Origin: Candidatus Protochlamydia amoebophila UWE25
GTDB taxonomy: Bacteria; Chlamydiota; Chlamydiia; Chlamydiales; Parachlamydiaceae
Length of the DNA: 64,000 nucleotides
Assembly: GCF_000011565.2 (NCBI RefSeq)
Contig: NC_005861.2
Coordinates: 2,170,001 to 2,234,000, forward strand
Direction: 5' to 3'
Part shown: piece by piece, positions 43,240 through 52,712 of the stretch
How positions within the stretch are numbered: the first letter of the stretch is position 1
Layout of the letters: each line of letters opens with the position of its first letter
The notes under the pieces: model-generated
What the model was told of the DNA's origin: nothing
What the model saw: the letters and a program-made list of their open reading frames with translations, nothing else
Databases searched by the model: none
Program-made: the position numbers and the translations under genes

Positions 43240-43652
43240 AAGACTTATAGTCTTTTAAGGAAAACGCAAAAAAATCTAAAAATTATGTATTGGAAAATTT
43301 GTTTTACATAATCGAGAATATATTGCTATCGTTAAGCCTTACGAGAATTTGTTGGTATTAAATCCATTGCGCTATTTGAATGAAATGAAAACCCTATAGT
43401 TTTACATATTTTAGAAAGCGGGATAAATACGAATAAAGAAGTCGCAATAGCCCCGAAACTCATCGCTCGATCAACTCATTTCCCATTTTCATCCCGAAGA
43501 CTATTAGGATAACGTATACAAAGGAACTTAGAGACATTATTGCAGATAAAGTCAAAGGAAAGAAAAGATCACACAAAAAAAACTAAACATTACTTACTCC
43601 TGACAAAGATATCAGGGTAATGTTGAAAGAAAATTTAGAGACTCATCAATAA
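43240..43652 (+). pseudogene. ku: ku remnant directly upstream of ligD
   Basis: Fragments of a bacterial Ku protein lie in order in three frames. The first is YSLLRKTQKNLK (about 43243-43280), then VLHNREYIAIVKPYENL and NPLRYLNEMK to a TAG near 43399. Next is AIAPKLIARSTHF (about 43445-43485), then HPEDY and KELRDIIADKVKGKK after a further shift. The last is a C-terminal piece PDKDIRVMLKENLETHQ ending at 43652. The N-terminal two-thirds of Ku is absent. It ends 28 bp before ligD, its usual operon partner. The non-coding stretch 42951-43239 shows nothing clear. Confidence 0.8.
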
Positions 43653-43680
43653 AAGGGGCTTAAATAATTTTGGAGGTGAT

Positions 43681-46167
43681 ATGGAATTAAAAAAGTACCT
43701 TAGTAAAAGAAATTTTAACGAGACAACTGAACCACACGAAAAGACTAAAGAACATTCCTCTCAAAGCCTTTTGTTCGTCGTGCAAATGCACAACGCCTCT
43801 CATTTACATTATGACTTCCGATTAGAATTAGACGGGGTTCTTAAAAGTTGGGCTATTCCTAAAGGGCCCTCTCTCAATCCCAATGATAAACGTTTAGCCA
43901 TTCAAGTTGAAGATCATCCTTATTCTTATCATAATTTTGAGGGAACTATTCCAAAAGGAAATTATGGAGCAGGAGAAGTTATCGTTTGGGATAAAGGTAA
44001 TTATTCAGCTCTAGGAGCAAAGTCCCAAAAAGAGTCCGAACAATTCATAAGACAAGGTTTAAAAAAAGGACATTTAAAATTTGTTTTAAATGGGCACAAA
44101 CTTAAAGGCGAATTTTCTCTTATTCGATTTCAAGGCGATGACAAGCAATGGTTACTCATTAAGAAAAGTGATGTGTATGCTTCTCAAGTATCCATTCTCG
44201 AAAAAAATGAATCTGTTTTGTCTCAACGAATCATTTCTCTAGATCCAAAAAAAACTGGTAAAAATCCCAAAAAAACGCGTAATTCGATCCTTATTCAAAA
44301 AGAAATCCAAAAAACGACCATGCCACAAATAATCAAACCCATGCTTGCCACTTTGGTCGATAAACCTTTTGACCATCCCGACTGGCTATTTGAAATTAAG
44401 TGGGATGGATACAGGGCGCTAGCTCAAATTCACAACCAATCCGTTTTTTTATGGTCTCGTAACCATCTTTCATTTAACTCACGATTTGATCCGATTGTAA
44501 AAGCCTTAAATGAAATGACAGTCGATGCTTATTTAGATGGAGAAATTGTCGTTTTAAATGAAAATGGACAACCGAGCTTTCAACTCGTTCAAAATTACCT
44601 AAAAAATCAAGAAGGATTTTTAGTTTACTACGTGTTCGATCTTCTCTACCTAAAAAATAACGATTTACGAGAATTAACCCTTTTACAGCGGAAAGAGCTG
44701 CTCAAACAAATTCTACCAAAAAATTCCCGCATTCGTTTTTGTGAACATTTGATTCAAGAAGGAAAAGCCTTTTTTAAAGTGGCTTCTCAAGCTGGATTTG
44801 AAGGAATTGTAGCTAAAAGAATTGATAGCACCTACCAATCCACGCGCAGTAAAAAATGGCTAAAAATTAAAACTCATCAAAGACAAGAAGCAATTATTTG
44901 TGGCTTCACAACTCCGAGAGGTTCCAGAGAGCATTTCGGATCTCTACTTTTAGGAGTCTACAAAGATAATGAATTGCTTTATGTGGGCCATACAGGCAGT
45001 GGATTCGATCAAAAATCGTTAACTTATGTGCGTGACCTCTTAAAACCTCAAGAAACCTGCCCTTTTTCTTTTCCTCCCAAACTCCATCAACCAACCACGT
45101 GGGTAAAACCTGAGCTAGTTTGCGAAATCCAATTTGCTGAATGGACAAAAGAAAAAATCATGAGACAAGCGATTTTTATTGATCTTCGCGAAGATAAAAA
45201 AAAACAAGAAGTTGTGCTAGAAGAGGAAGTAAAAGTCAAAAAAATTTTACAAGAAACTTCTCCCATTTCTAAACAACAAAAAATAAAACCTAGCATCCAT
45301 ACGGAATTATCTTTTACGCATTTAGATAAAATTTATTGGCCCCAAGAAGGATATACAAAAGGAGATTTGCTTGAGTACTATCGATCGATATCTCCTTTAA
45401 TTTTGCCCTATTTAAAAGATCGGCCAGAAACGCTCCATCGTTATCCAAATGGAATTGGTCAGCCTGGTTTTTATCAAAAAGATCTCCTTCATGCACCCAA
45501 TTGGGTTCAAATAGAAACCATCTCTCACGAAGAAAGAGAGGTACACTATATTATCATCAATGATGAGCAAAGTTTACTCTATGTAATCAATTTAGGATGT
45601 ATTGAATTAAATCCCTTTAATGTTCGAAGGCAATCTTTGCATTATCCAGATTATTTAATCCTTGATTTGGATCCTGAAGGCATTTCATTTGATTATGTCA
45701 TTGAAGTCGCTCAAGGAATTCACCACATCTTGGATCCGCTAGACATCCCTCACGTGTGCAAAACCTCTGGGGCTACCGGACTCCATATTTATATTCCGAT
45801 GGGGACTCGTTATACTTTTGAAGAAACCACACAATTTGGCAAATTGATCGCTCACTTAGCTCATGAAAAAATGCCAGATCTCACTTCTTTAGAAAGAAAC
45901 CCTAAAAATAGACAAAACAAAGTCTACCTTGATTATTTACAAAACAATTTTGGGCAAACTGTCGTTGCTCCTTATTCCGTTCGTCCCAAACCTGAAGCCC
46001 CTATCTCTACCCCTTTGTCATGGAAAGAAGTGAAAGTTGGTCTTCGCCCAACAGATTTTACTATAAAAAATTGTTTAAAAAGATTTCAAAAAGTAGGTGA
46101 TTTATTCAAACCAATTCTTGGTAAAGGAATAAATTTGGAAAAAATTCTCAAACAACTAGATGATTAA
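43681..46167 (+). CDS. ligD: Multifunctional NHEJ DNA ligase LigD
   Basis: Three domains in the order phosphoesterase - ligase - polymerase. Residues 30-160 (HLHYDFRLELDGVLKSWAIP, GNYGAGEVIVWD) form the 3'-phosphoesterase. Residues about 215-520 are the ATP-dependent ligase, with nucleophile Lys240 in EIKWDGYRA. Residues about 550-828 are the primase-like polymerase (YRSISPLILPYLKDRPETLH, LDLDPE). 828 residues matches Pseudomonas LigD. A strong TTGGAGGTGAT site precedes the ATG. Its usual partner Ku exists only as a remnant just upstream. Repair by NHEJ would need Ku from elsewhere in the genome. Confidence 0.95.
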   Translation: MELKKYLSKRNFNETTEPHEKTKEHSSQSLLFVVQMHNASHLHYDFRLELDGVLKSWAIPKGPSLNPNDKRLAIQVEDHPYSYHNFEGTIPKGNYGAGEVIVWDKGNYSALGAKSQKESEQFIRQGLKKGHLKFVLNGHKLKGEFSLIRFQGDDKQWLLIKKSDVYASQVSILEKNESVLSQRIISLDPKKTGKNPKKTRNSILIQKEIQKTTMPQIIKPMLATLVDKPFDHPDWLFEIKWDGYRALAQIHNQSVFLWSRNHLSFNSRFDPIVKALNEMTVDAYLDGEIVVLNENGQPSFQLVQNYLKNQEGFLVYYVFDLLYLKNNDLRELTLLQRKELLKQILPKNSRIRFCEHLIQEGKAFFKVASQAGFEGIVAKRIDSTYQSTRSKKWLKIKTHQRQEAIICGFTTPRGSREHFGSLLLGVYKDNELLYVGHTGSGFDQKSLTYVRDLLKPQETCPFSFPPKLHQPTTWVKPELVCEIQFAEWTKEKIMRQAIFIDLREDKKKQEVVLEEEVKVKKILQETSPISKQQKIKPSIHTELSFTHLDKIYWPQEGYTKGDLLEYYRSISPLILPYLKDRPETLHRYPNGIGQPGFYQKDLLHAPNWVQIETISHEEREVHYIIINDEQSLLYVINLGCIELNPFNVRRQSLHYPDYLILDLDPEGISFDYVIEVAQGIHHILDPLDIPHVCKTSGATGLHIYIPMGTRYTFEETTQFGKLIAHLAHEKMPDLTSLERNPKNRQNKVYLDYLQNNFGQTVVAPYSVRPKPEAPISTPLSWKEVKVGLRPTDFTIKNCLKRFQKVGDLFKPILGKGINLEKILKQLDD

Positions 46168-46197
46168 TTAAAGTTCGTTAAATTTGAATCAGCTATT

Positions 46198-47646
46198 TTA
46201 GTCCTTTTTTTGCCACAGGTACAACGTTGCATAGCTGCGCCACGGACGCCACACTTGTGATAATTTCTCCGCTTGCTTCGCCGTTACTTTGCCAAGTTTT
46301 TTGCGCAATGCCACATCTTCTTTTGGAAACGCATCAGGCCATTGGAGAGCTCGTAAAGCAATATAATGAGCCGTCCATTGGCCAATCCCTGCTATCGATG
46401 TTAATTGTTTAATTGTCAATCTCAGATTAACGCCTGCTTCTAATTTAAGAGTATTTGATGACATTTGTTTGGCTAATTCAATTATTGTTTGAGCTCTTGC
46501 ACGAATAATTCCAATAGTCGCAATTTCTTCCCACTTTAAAGAAGAAATGCGTTGAGAACTTGGACATAAATAATGCAACTCTGCAAAGGGAGTTTTAAAT
46601 TCCTCACCAAATGCTTTTACAAATCGACTAGCGAGTGTAGTGGCTGCTTTGACAGTAATTTGTTGCCCTAAAATAGCTCTAAATGCTAGCTCAAATCCGT
46701 CAAATGTTCCAGGAACTCTCAAACCTGGATTTTTTGCCACTTCTTCTGCCAAAAAGGGATCTTGCTCAAGTTGGACAGAAATTTTATCAGGCCTAGCATT
46801 TAAATCAAAAAAATTGCGAATTCGCTCTAATAATATCGCTAGCACAGGAACTAAAGAAGAAGCAATTTTGACTCTTAGGCAATGTTTATCCTCTACATGA
46901 GAAACGTGAATCCAGCCTTTATACTCTCTAATCTGTACAGTACGTAAATAACAATTATTTTTAACTAGCTCTATCCCCTTTAAAGAACGAATAGATAAAA
47001 AATTTAAAAAACCTATCCAATCATAGGGGGGACGATAATTCAATTGCAGCGTAATGTATGCGGAAGGAAAAAAAGTTTTCTTTCGTTGACCTTCTTTTTT
47101 TAATTGGTTGGGAGGCATGCGATAATGCTTTTTAAAAGCATCATTGAAACGACGCAGGCTAGAAAATCCACTAGCAAAAGCAATATCTATCACACTCAAA
47201 TCGGTATCCGTCAATAACTGCTTTGCTAAAAGTAACCGGCGAGTTAATAATAATTGAATAGGTGAGACACCAAATTCTTTCTGAATGACACGCCGAATTT
47301 GACGAGAACTTAAATTGAATTTTAAGGCAATATCTTCAAGTCCTAATTCATCGAACAACCCTTCTTGCATAGAAGAAATCAAAAGATTGGCAATGCGATG
47401 AGCATCATCCACTGGGGACTGACCCGGTGCTAGCTCTGGGCGACAGCGTAAACAAGGTCGAAAAAATTCTTTTTCAGCTTCCCCTGTACTTTTGAAAAAG
47501 CGACAATTTGATTCTTTTGGTCTTCTCGCAGGACAAATACACCGACAGTAAATTCCAGTAGAAAGGACTCCCACATAAAAAATCCCATCAAAACGTGCAT
47601 CGCGGGAAAGATAAGCTTTGAAATACATTTGTTGTTCTATCTTCAT
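46198..47646 (-). CDS. alkA: Ada-type regulator fused to AlkA DNA glycosylase
   Basis: The N-terminal Ada zinc domain carries Cys34, Cys38, Cys65 and Cys68 (GIYCRCIC, RPCLRC), equivalent to E. coli Ada C38/C42/C69/C72 that accept methyl from phosphotriesters. An AraC-type double HTH follows (about 85-190, with IDIAFASGFSSLRRFNDAF). The C-terminal half is an AlkA-like 3-methyladenine glycosylase. Its HhH motif is LTSIAGIGQWTAHYIALRAL and the catalytic Asp lies in KEDVALRK. 482 residues matches known Ada-AlkA fusions. It probably senses and repairs methylation damage with the adjacent ogt. Confidence 0.93.
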   Translation of the reverse strand: MKIEQQMYFKAYLSRDARFDGIFYVGVLSTGIYCRCICPARRPKESNCRFFKSTGEAEKEFFRPCLRCRPELAPGQSPVDDAHRIANLLISSMQEGLFDELGLEDIALKFNLSSRQIRRVIQKEFGVSPIQLLLTRRLLLAKQLLTDTDLSVIDIAFASGFSSLRRFNDAFKKHYRMPPNQLKKEGQRKKTFFPSAYITLQLNYRPPYDWIGFLNFLSIRSLKGIELVKNNCYLRTVQIREYKGWIHVSHVEDKHCLRVKIASSLVPVLAILLERIRNFFDLNARPDKISVQLEQDPFLAEEVAKNPGLRVPGTFDGFELAFRAILGQQITVKAATTLASRFVKAFGEEFKTPFAELHYLCPSSQRISSLKWEEIATIGIIRARAQTIIELAKQMSSNTLKLEAGVNLRLTIKQLTSIAGIGQWTAHYIALRALQWPDAFPKEDVALRKKLGKVTAKQAEKLSQVWRPWRSYATLYLWQKKD

Positions 47647-47798
47647 CTTTTTTATGGTAAAAGATTTTCAGAAAATTTTCTAGCCACTTTCGGACATTAA
47701 AGTTAGGAAAGGGTTAAAAGATTTGATGACCTAAACTGGCGAGTCTTAAAGTATAAAATTAGATATGCTTGTTAGAACATAAAAGAGAGGGATAAAAC

Positions 47799-48320
47799 AT
47801 GCATAACAAACATGTAGAGCAGATATTTTTTTCTATCGGTAATTCTAGCTTTGGACAAGTCATTGTTGCTCAAAGCCAAGTAGGGCTTTGCGCAGTTATT
47901 CTAGGGGAAAATCCTGCAGAACTTCAATTACTCCTTCAAGCTCGTTTTCCTCAAGCTCATTTAATTCATGATGATTACAAAACAAAAAACATACTTTCTC
48001 AAATTATTGAGTTAATGGAAAATCCTCTCAAAAAAATAGACTTTACTTTGGATGAAAGAGGAACCCTCTTTCAAAGATCTGTCTGGAAAGCCTTAAGAGA
48101 AATTCCAATTGGAACAACATCTAGCTATGCAGAAATTGCAAAAAAAATTAGCTCGCCAAAAGCTGTTCGTGCTGTAGGAGGAGCTTGTGCGGCTAATCCT
48201 TTAGCTCTTGTGACACCTTGCCATCGAGTTATTAGAAAAGACGGAAACTTATCTGGGTATCGGTGGGGAATTGAACGCAAGTTGCAATATCTTCAATTGG
48301 AAAGTAAATTAAAAAAATAA
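47799..48320 (+). CDS. ogt: Methylated-DNA--protein-cysteine methyltransferase
   Basis: Removes methyl from O6-methylguanine by suicidal transfer to its Cys. The active-site motif PCHRVIRKDGNLSGYRWG is intact, preceded by the Arg-finger helix region SSPKAVRAVGGACAANP. 173 residues is the usual size and the N-terminal domain is complete. An AGAGAGG site lies upstream of the ATG. Divergent from the ada-alkA gene across 152 bp, a likely shared Ada-controlled region. A strong bidirectional hairpin follows. Confidence 0.95.
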   Translation: MHNKHVEQIFFSIGNSSFGQVIVAQSQVGLCAVILGENPAELQLLLQARFPQAHLIHDDYKTKNILSQIIELMENPLKKIDFTLDERGTLFQRSVWKALREIPIGTTSSYAEIAKKISSPKAVRAVGGACAANPLALVTPCHRVIRKDGNLSGYRWGIERKLQYLQLESKLKK

Positions 48321-48324
48321 AAAA

Positions 48325-48353
48325 GTCGCTTAAAAGAATATCCCTTAAGCGAC
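48325..48353. terminator. Bidirectional terminator between ogt and histone-like gene
   Basis: GTCGCTTAA and TTAAGCGAC pair perfectly (9 bp, 11-nt loop), with A-rich sequence before and T-rich after. It lies between two convergent genes and should stop both. Confidence 0.75.
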
Positions 48354-48378
48354 TAAATTTAGAAGAAAACAATATCTT

Positions 48379-49014
48379 TTAAAAAGAAAATATAGAGCTT
48401 AAAATACCCTTCTTAGAAAATTTTTTGCTCGGTGTTGTTTTTTTAGTACTGCTCCTCTTAGTGGCTGAGCTTTTTTTTGCTGTTGCTGTTACAACTTTTC
48501 TCGCCGGTGCTTTTTTAGAAGCCGTTTTTGCCGACGTTTTTTTAGTTGCTGTCGTTTTCTTGATTGTATTAGTACGAGGAGAAGTTGTTGTCGATTTTTT
48601 AGCTGGTGCTGCTTTCTTTGCGGGAGATACCTTTTTTACAGGGGCACTTTTTTTAGCTGGTGCTGCTTTCTTAACTGCCGGACTTTTTTTTGTAAGAGCA
48701 GGCTTTTTAGCTGCAGAAGTTGTTGCTTTCTTTACAGCTGGTTTTTTAGCTGCTGTGGCTCCTTTTGCTGTTGTCGCTGTTGCCTTTTTGGTAGCCGTTT
48801 TAGCTGTTGCACTTTTTTTAGCCGTTGCTGCTTTTGATGAACTTGATTTTTTCGCCCCACCTTTTAAGCCGCCACCAGTTAACTTGTTAACTGTAGCCCA
48901 AGCGCGTTTTTCCGCCTCTTTGTCACTCACACCACGCTTTTCATAGCTTTCTTCAATATGTTCTGCTTGTTTTTTTTGTTTATTCGTATAACTTGATTTA
49001 TCACCTTGAACCAT
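48379..49014 (-). CDS. Histone H1-like Lys/Ala-rich DNA-binding protein
   Basis: The first 50 residues (SSYTNKQKKQAEHIEESYEK, then EAEKRAWATVNKLTGGG) match a small bacterial domain often found in stress or plasmid-stabilisation-like proteins. The rest (about residues 55-205) is a Lys/Ala/Thr/Pro tail with many AAKK, AKKS and KKAT units, like the histone H1-like Hc2 of Chlamydia. It should compact DNA in the infectious stage. It differs from classical HctB by the N-terminal domain. 211 residues; tail length usually varies between strains. Confidence 0.78.
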   Translation of the reverse strand: MVQGDKSSYTNKQKKQAEHIEESYEKRGVSDKEAEKRAWATVNKLTGGGLKGGAKKSSSSKAATAKKSATAKTATKKATATTAKGATAAKKPAVKKATTSAAKKPALTKKSPAVKKAAPAKKSAPVKKVSPAKKAAPAKKSTTTSPRTNTIKKTTATKKTSAKTASKKAPARKVVTATAKKSSATKRSSTKKTTPSKKFSKKGILSSIFSF

Positions 49015-49281
49015 AACATCACTCCTTTGTTTTGTTATTCTATTGTCATTAAAATATTTTTTAGAAATTCATGCAAATTGATTCTCGCAAAAAACATTTT
49101 AAATTAATTTTTCCGATGAATTTTAAATCCCATTTATAAAAAGAAATACAAAGTTTAGAATTTTGGCTAATTGTTACTTGAGTTTTGGAAAGTATTAAGC
49201 AACCTATCTATATTATTTATAGGTGATAAAATAGCCCAATTATAAGCTAACCAAAATCATTTTAAACAAACAATTTTTAAA

Positions 49282-49698
49282 TCAATGTACAATTGAAATG
49301 AGCGACCCTATTAATAAAAATCCAAATAACATAAAACCTGCATGAACGAAAAAACTTTTTAAGGTTTTTCTATCCCAAAGTACCGGTGAAAAATGCGTTG
49401 TCGCCACAAAACCAAACCAAATCCAGATAACAACGACAATCTTTTCTAAAAAATCTTTCGCTTGCGTGATTTGTATAAAGACAGCCAAAGTGTAAGCTAT
49501 AAAAAAAGAAATTAATAATTCTCCGATATAAGCTAATGCAAGCGATGTTTGTTTAATCGGTGGATTAATAACTCCTTCGTACCGTTTAGAACGTTGCCCA
49601 AACATAGCTGGAGAATACCAAATAGTTCCTAATATAAAATAGGCCATTGCCGCAAAAAAAATAGTGGTATAATTTATAGAAATATTTTCTAAAAACAT
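49282..49698 (-). CDS. DUF1761-type small membrane protein
   Basis: 138 residues with four hydrophobic segments. The N-terminal block FFAAMAYFILGTIWYSPAMFG and a later VIWIWFGFVATTHFSPVLWD are typical of DUF1761 proteins. No enzymatic residues stand out. Function unknown. Inner membrane. Confidence 0.75.
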   Translation of the reverse strand: MFLENISINYTTIFFAAMAYFILGTIWYSPAMFGQRSKRYEGVINPPIKQTSLALAYIGELLISFFIAYTLAVFIQITQAKDFLEKIVVVIWIWFGFVATTHFSPVLWDRKTLKSFFVHAGFMLFGFLLIGSLISIVH

Positions 49699-49755
49699 AT
49701 TTTTCTCCTGATTAGATTTTTTTAATTATTTATAAAGTTTAGGTTATTAATCTTT

Positions 49756-49771
49756 AGAAGCGATGGCTTCT
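49756..49771 (-). terminator. Weak hairpin after mnmG-lplA
   Basis: AGAAGC and GCTTCT pair around a 4-nt loop in the gap between lplA and the DUF1761 gene. It lies 110 bases beyond the lplA stop without a T-run, so terminator function is doubtful. Confidence 0.25.
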
Positions 49772-49881
49772 TTAATTCTTATTTAATCTAATTGCAAAAG
49801 CAGGTCAATAGACTTTTAATCCTTAATGAAAACTATTTAGGATTAATAGTAAAAAGGGAAACATTTTTTATGATAAAAAAT

Positions 49882-50601
49882 TCATAAAAAATCTAAAAAA
49901 ATCTCTTGAGTTATGTGACGATGAGGAATTTGAGATATTTCTTTTAAATCATTAATGGAGCAATGTTTTAAAGAAAACTTCTGTTCGAGTCTATTCAAGA
50001 GTTGATCTTGGAACTTTGATTGATCGGAACAAAAATCTTTTAACGAACAAAGGAAATCTAAATGGGATCGATCTTTCCGATAATGGGGTCTTTTTTTAGG
50101 AAGAGATAAATATTGCATTTTATCATAGCAAAAGTCCCAAAGCAACGAACTATGATGTAACCACCGATTTTTAGTAATCGATTGCGCATTACCTCCAAAT
50201 TTCCTTAGGCCCATAACATAATCGTTTTCTTTTAACTGAAATGGGTGAGTTGGGAAAATAGGACGGTAAAATTCTTCTGTCCATTGCATAATATGTTGAG
50301 GGAAAGGAGAAATAGATAATTGTGAAGCATGACAAATAAAGGTGACAAAAATGGTATTTTCATCCACAACCACTGTTCCTCCTCCACTAAAACGACGAAT
50401 CAAAGGAATTGGGTTTTGATAGAAATAATTTAAATTAATCAACTCATCAACACGCCCAGAAATCCCTAGAACAACAGCTGGCGGTGAGCCTTGATTAATT
50501 AAACACCAGTTGTCGTGTTTTGTACGTAGTAAAGCTTCTTCCCATTTTAACTGAGTTAAAATAGGAACGTTTTTTAACTGCACAACATTACATTCAAGCA
50601 T
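49882..50601 (-). CDS. lplA: Lipoate-protein ligase A family protein
   Basis: Attaches lipoate or octanoate to E2 domains of 2-oxoacid dehydrogenases. The biotin/lipoate ligase fold motifs are RRFSGGGTVVVDENT (lipoyl-AMP loop), KFGGNAQSI with the catalytic Lys, and HHSSLLWDF. 239 residues is shorter than E. coli LplA (338), lacking the C-terminal domain, so it may work as a transferase or with a partner. Its start lies 7 bases after the mnmG stop, matching the gidA-lplA pair of Chlamydia. Confidence 0.9.
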   Translation of the reverse strand: MLECNVVQLKNVPILTQLKWEEALLRTKHDNWCLINQGSPPAVVLGISGRVDELINLNYFYQNPIPLIRRFSGGGTVVVDENTIFVTFICHASQLSISPFPQHIMQWTEEFYRPIFPTHPFQLKENDYVMGLRKFGGNAQSITKNRWLHHSSLLWDFCYDKMQYLSLPKKRPHYRKDRSHLDFLCSLKDFCSDQSKFQDQLLNRLEQKFSLKHCSINDLKEISQIPHRHITQEIFLDFL

Positions 50602-50607
50602 GACCTC

Positions 50608-52485
50608 TTATGCCTCGGAACAATCAGATGTTAGCCGTTCTTTTTCTATTGGCTCTTGATACCGCGTAAGAGCAATCATTAAAATCGAAATATCTGCAGG
50701 AGAAACTCCTGAAATGCGTAAAGCTTGGCCTAAATGGCGTGGAGCGATCTGGTTCAATTTTTGCTTTGCTTCGTTACGCAAACCGTTTACAGTTGAAAAA
50801 TCAAACCCTATCGGAATTTGAATTTTCTCCACATGCGCCAATTTTGCCACTTCACTTGTTTGGCGATCGATATAACCCGCATATTTTAAATTTAATTCAA
50901 TTTGAAAATTAATTTCTTCTCCAAAATTTTGCATCACATCTGGATATTCTTTTAGCAAGGAAGCATATGTATTTTCGGGTCGGCATAATAATTGAGTTAA
51001 TGTATATCCCTTATTAGATACTTGCTTAAATGTTTTTGCTAAACGTTCGCTTTCTTCCTCCATGATTCTTTGCTTTTCTTTTACCCGATCATAACGCGTT
51101 TGATCGACTAATCCCACTTCATAGCCATAGCGTCTTAAACGAAGATCGGCATTGTCTTGCCGAAGTAATAAACGATGCTCTGCACGACTTGTAAACATTC
51201 GGTAAGGTTCATCTAAACCTTTTGTGACTAGATCATCGATCATCACTCCTATATATGCTTCCGAACGTTTTAAAATTAGGGGGGCTTTACCCATCACTTT
51301 ATTCGCAGCGTTAATTCCTGCCATTAATCCCTGGCCGGCAGCTTCTTCATAACCAGACGTTCCATTAATTTGGCCAGCTAAGAAAAGGCCTCCAATTTTT
51401 TTACATTCGAGAGAAAAATCAATTTGACCACTTATAACATAATCATATTCAATTGCGTAAGCAGGTCTCATGATTTCAGCATGACGAAGTGCAGGGATAC
51501 TTTTGATAAATGCCAATTGTACATCAAAGGGTAATGAAGAAGAGACTCCATTGACGTAAACTTCTTGGGTTTGGAGTCCTTCAGGCTCCAAAAAAATTTG
51601 ATGGCGTTCTTTATCCGAAAAACGAACAACCTTATCTTCAATGGAAGGGCAATAACGAGGTCCCACTCCTTTGATTTTGCCTGAATACATAGGAGAGCGA
51701 TGAATGTTGGATAAAATAATTTGTTTTGTTTCTTCTGTCGTATAAGTAATGTAGCAAGACACTTGCGGCAAACGAGGAATTCCCTCATTATCGTAAGAAA
51801 ATTTGACTCCCGGATCACCCGGCTGTTCTTCTGTGCAACTAAAGTCAATGGATCGTTTATTGATTCTAGGAGGAGTTCCCGTCTTTAATCGACCTAATTT
51901 CAAACCATATTTTTCTAAGCTAGCTGACATACCTACTGAAGGCTGGTCTCCAGCTCTACCCCCCGAATAATTTGTTTCACCAATATGTAAAAGGCCTCTT
52001 AAAAATGTCCCAGAAGAAAGAACAATCGCTTGGCAATCATAACTAATTCCTTCTTTCGTAATCACGCCACAAATATGATCGTTTTCAATTAACAAATCTT
52101 CAATTGTGCCTTGCTTGATATCCAAGTTAGAGACTCGCTCCATACGGTGTTTCATCTCACTTTGATAAGCAAGTTTGTCGGCTTGCGCGCGAGGTGCCCA
52201 AACGGCAGGGCCTTTAGTCGCATTTAACATGCGATATTGGATCCCAGTGACATCAATCACTTTACCCATTTCCCCACCCAATGCATCGATTTCTCTAACG
52301 ATATGTCCTTTAGCGATTCCTCCTACAGCAGGATTACAACTCATTTTGGCTATTGTATCCAAATTCATTGTGAGTAATAAAGTTCTCAACCCCATTCGTG
52401 CAGATGCCAATGCTGCTTCGCAGCCTGCATGCCCTCCACCAATAACAATTACATCATAACGAACAGGAAATTTCCAAAGCATCAT
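50608..52485 (-). CDS. mnmG: tRNA uridine-34 carboxymethylaminomethyl synthase subunit MnmG
   Basis: FAD protein that with MnmE builds the cmnm5 group on wobble uridine. The N-terminal dinucleotide site VIGGGHAGCEAALASARMG, the block MSCNPAVGGIAKGHIVREID, and the C-terminal YAGYIDRQ and YQEP sequences are typical. Catalytic Cys regions (GTPPRINKRSIDFS nearby) are intact. 625 residues is standard. The ATG is in a run of possible starts (MMLW). It is the first gene of the mnmG-lplA unit and works in the same pathway as mnmA at 7.2 kb. Confidence 0.96.
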   Translation of the reverse strand: MMLWKFPVRYDVIVIGGGHAGCEAALASARMGLRTLLLTMNLDTIAKMSCNPAVGGIAKGHIVREIDALGGEMGKVIDVTGIQYRMLNATKGPAVWAPRAQADKLAYQSEMKHRMERVSNLDIKQGTIEDLLIENDHICGVITKEGISYDCQAIVLSSGTFLRGLLHIGETNYSGGRAGDQPSVGMSASLEKYGLKLGRLKTGTPPRINKRSIDFSCTEEQPGDPGVKFSYDNEGIPRLPQVSCYITYTTEETKQIILSNIHRSPMYSGKIKGVGPRYCPSIEDKVVRFSDKERHQIFLEPEGLQTQEVYVNGVSSSLPFDVQLAFIKSIPALRHAEIMRPAYAIEYDYVISGQIDFSLECKKIGGLFLAGQINGTSGYEEAAGQGLMAGINAANKVMGKAPLILKRSEAYIGVMIDDLVTKGLDEPYRMFTSRAEHRLLLRQDNADLRLRRYGYEVGLVDQTRYDRVKEKQRIMEEESERLAKTFKQVSNKGYTLTQLLCRPENTYASLLKEYPDVMQNFGEEINFQIELNLKYAGYIDRQTSEVAKLAHVEKIQIPIGFDFSTVNGLRNEAKQKLNQIAPRHLGQALRISGVSPADISILMIALTRYQEPIEKERLTSDCSEA

Positions 52486-52638
52486 TCAAAACACTCATTT
52501 AATTAATATTTAAATCCAAAATTTTAAAATAAAAACTCAAGTTTTACAAAATAAATTAATCAATTTAATAAATTTGTATTAGTTGGAGTTATAGATAAGA
52601 TAAAAAGAAGTTATAGAACTTAGGATGGAGTTAGTAGA

Positions 52639-52673
52639 ACTTGCAAGCTTAAGATAAATTTAAGCTTGCAAGT
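52639..52673 (-). terminator. Strong 14-bp hairpin downstream of the 29-residue gene
   Basis: ACTTGCAAGCTTAA and TTAAGCTTGCAAGT pair perfectly around a 7-nt loop. It lies 40 bases past the stop of the small basic protein gene and upstream of mnmG, separating the two transcripts. Confidence 0.7.
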
Positions 52674-52712
52674 GGTGATTAAATTTTTCTCTGAGGTCTA
52701 TTAGAAAAAAAT

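Noticed and set aside
48425-48946. Plus-strand hydrophobic frame of 173 codons
   Set aside because: Antisense of the Lys/Ala-rich tail, which reads as Phe/Leu/Ala on the other strand.
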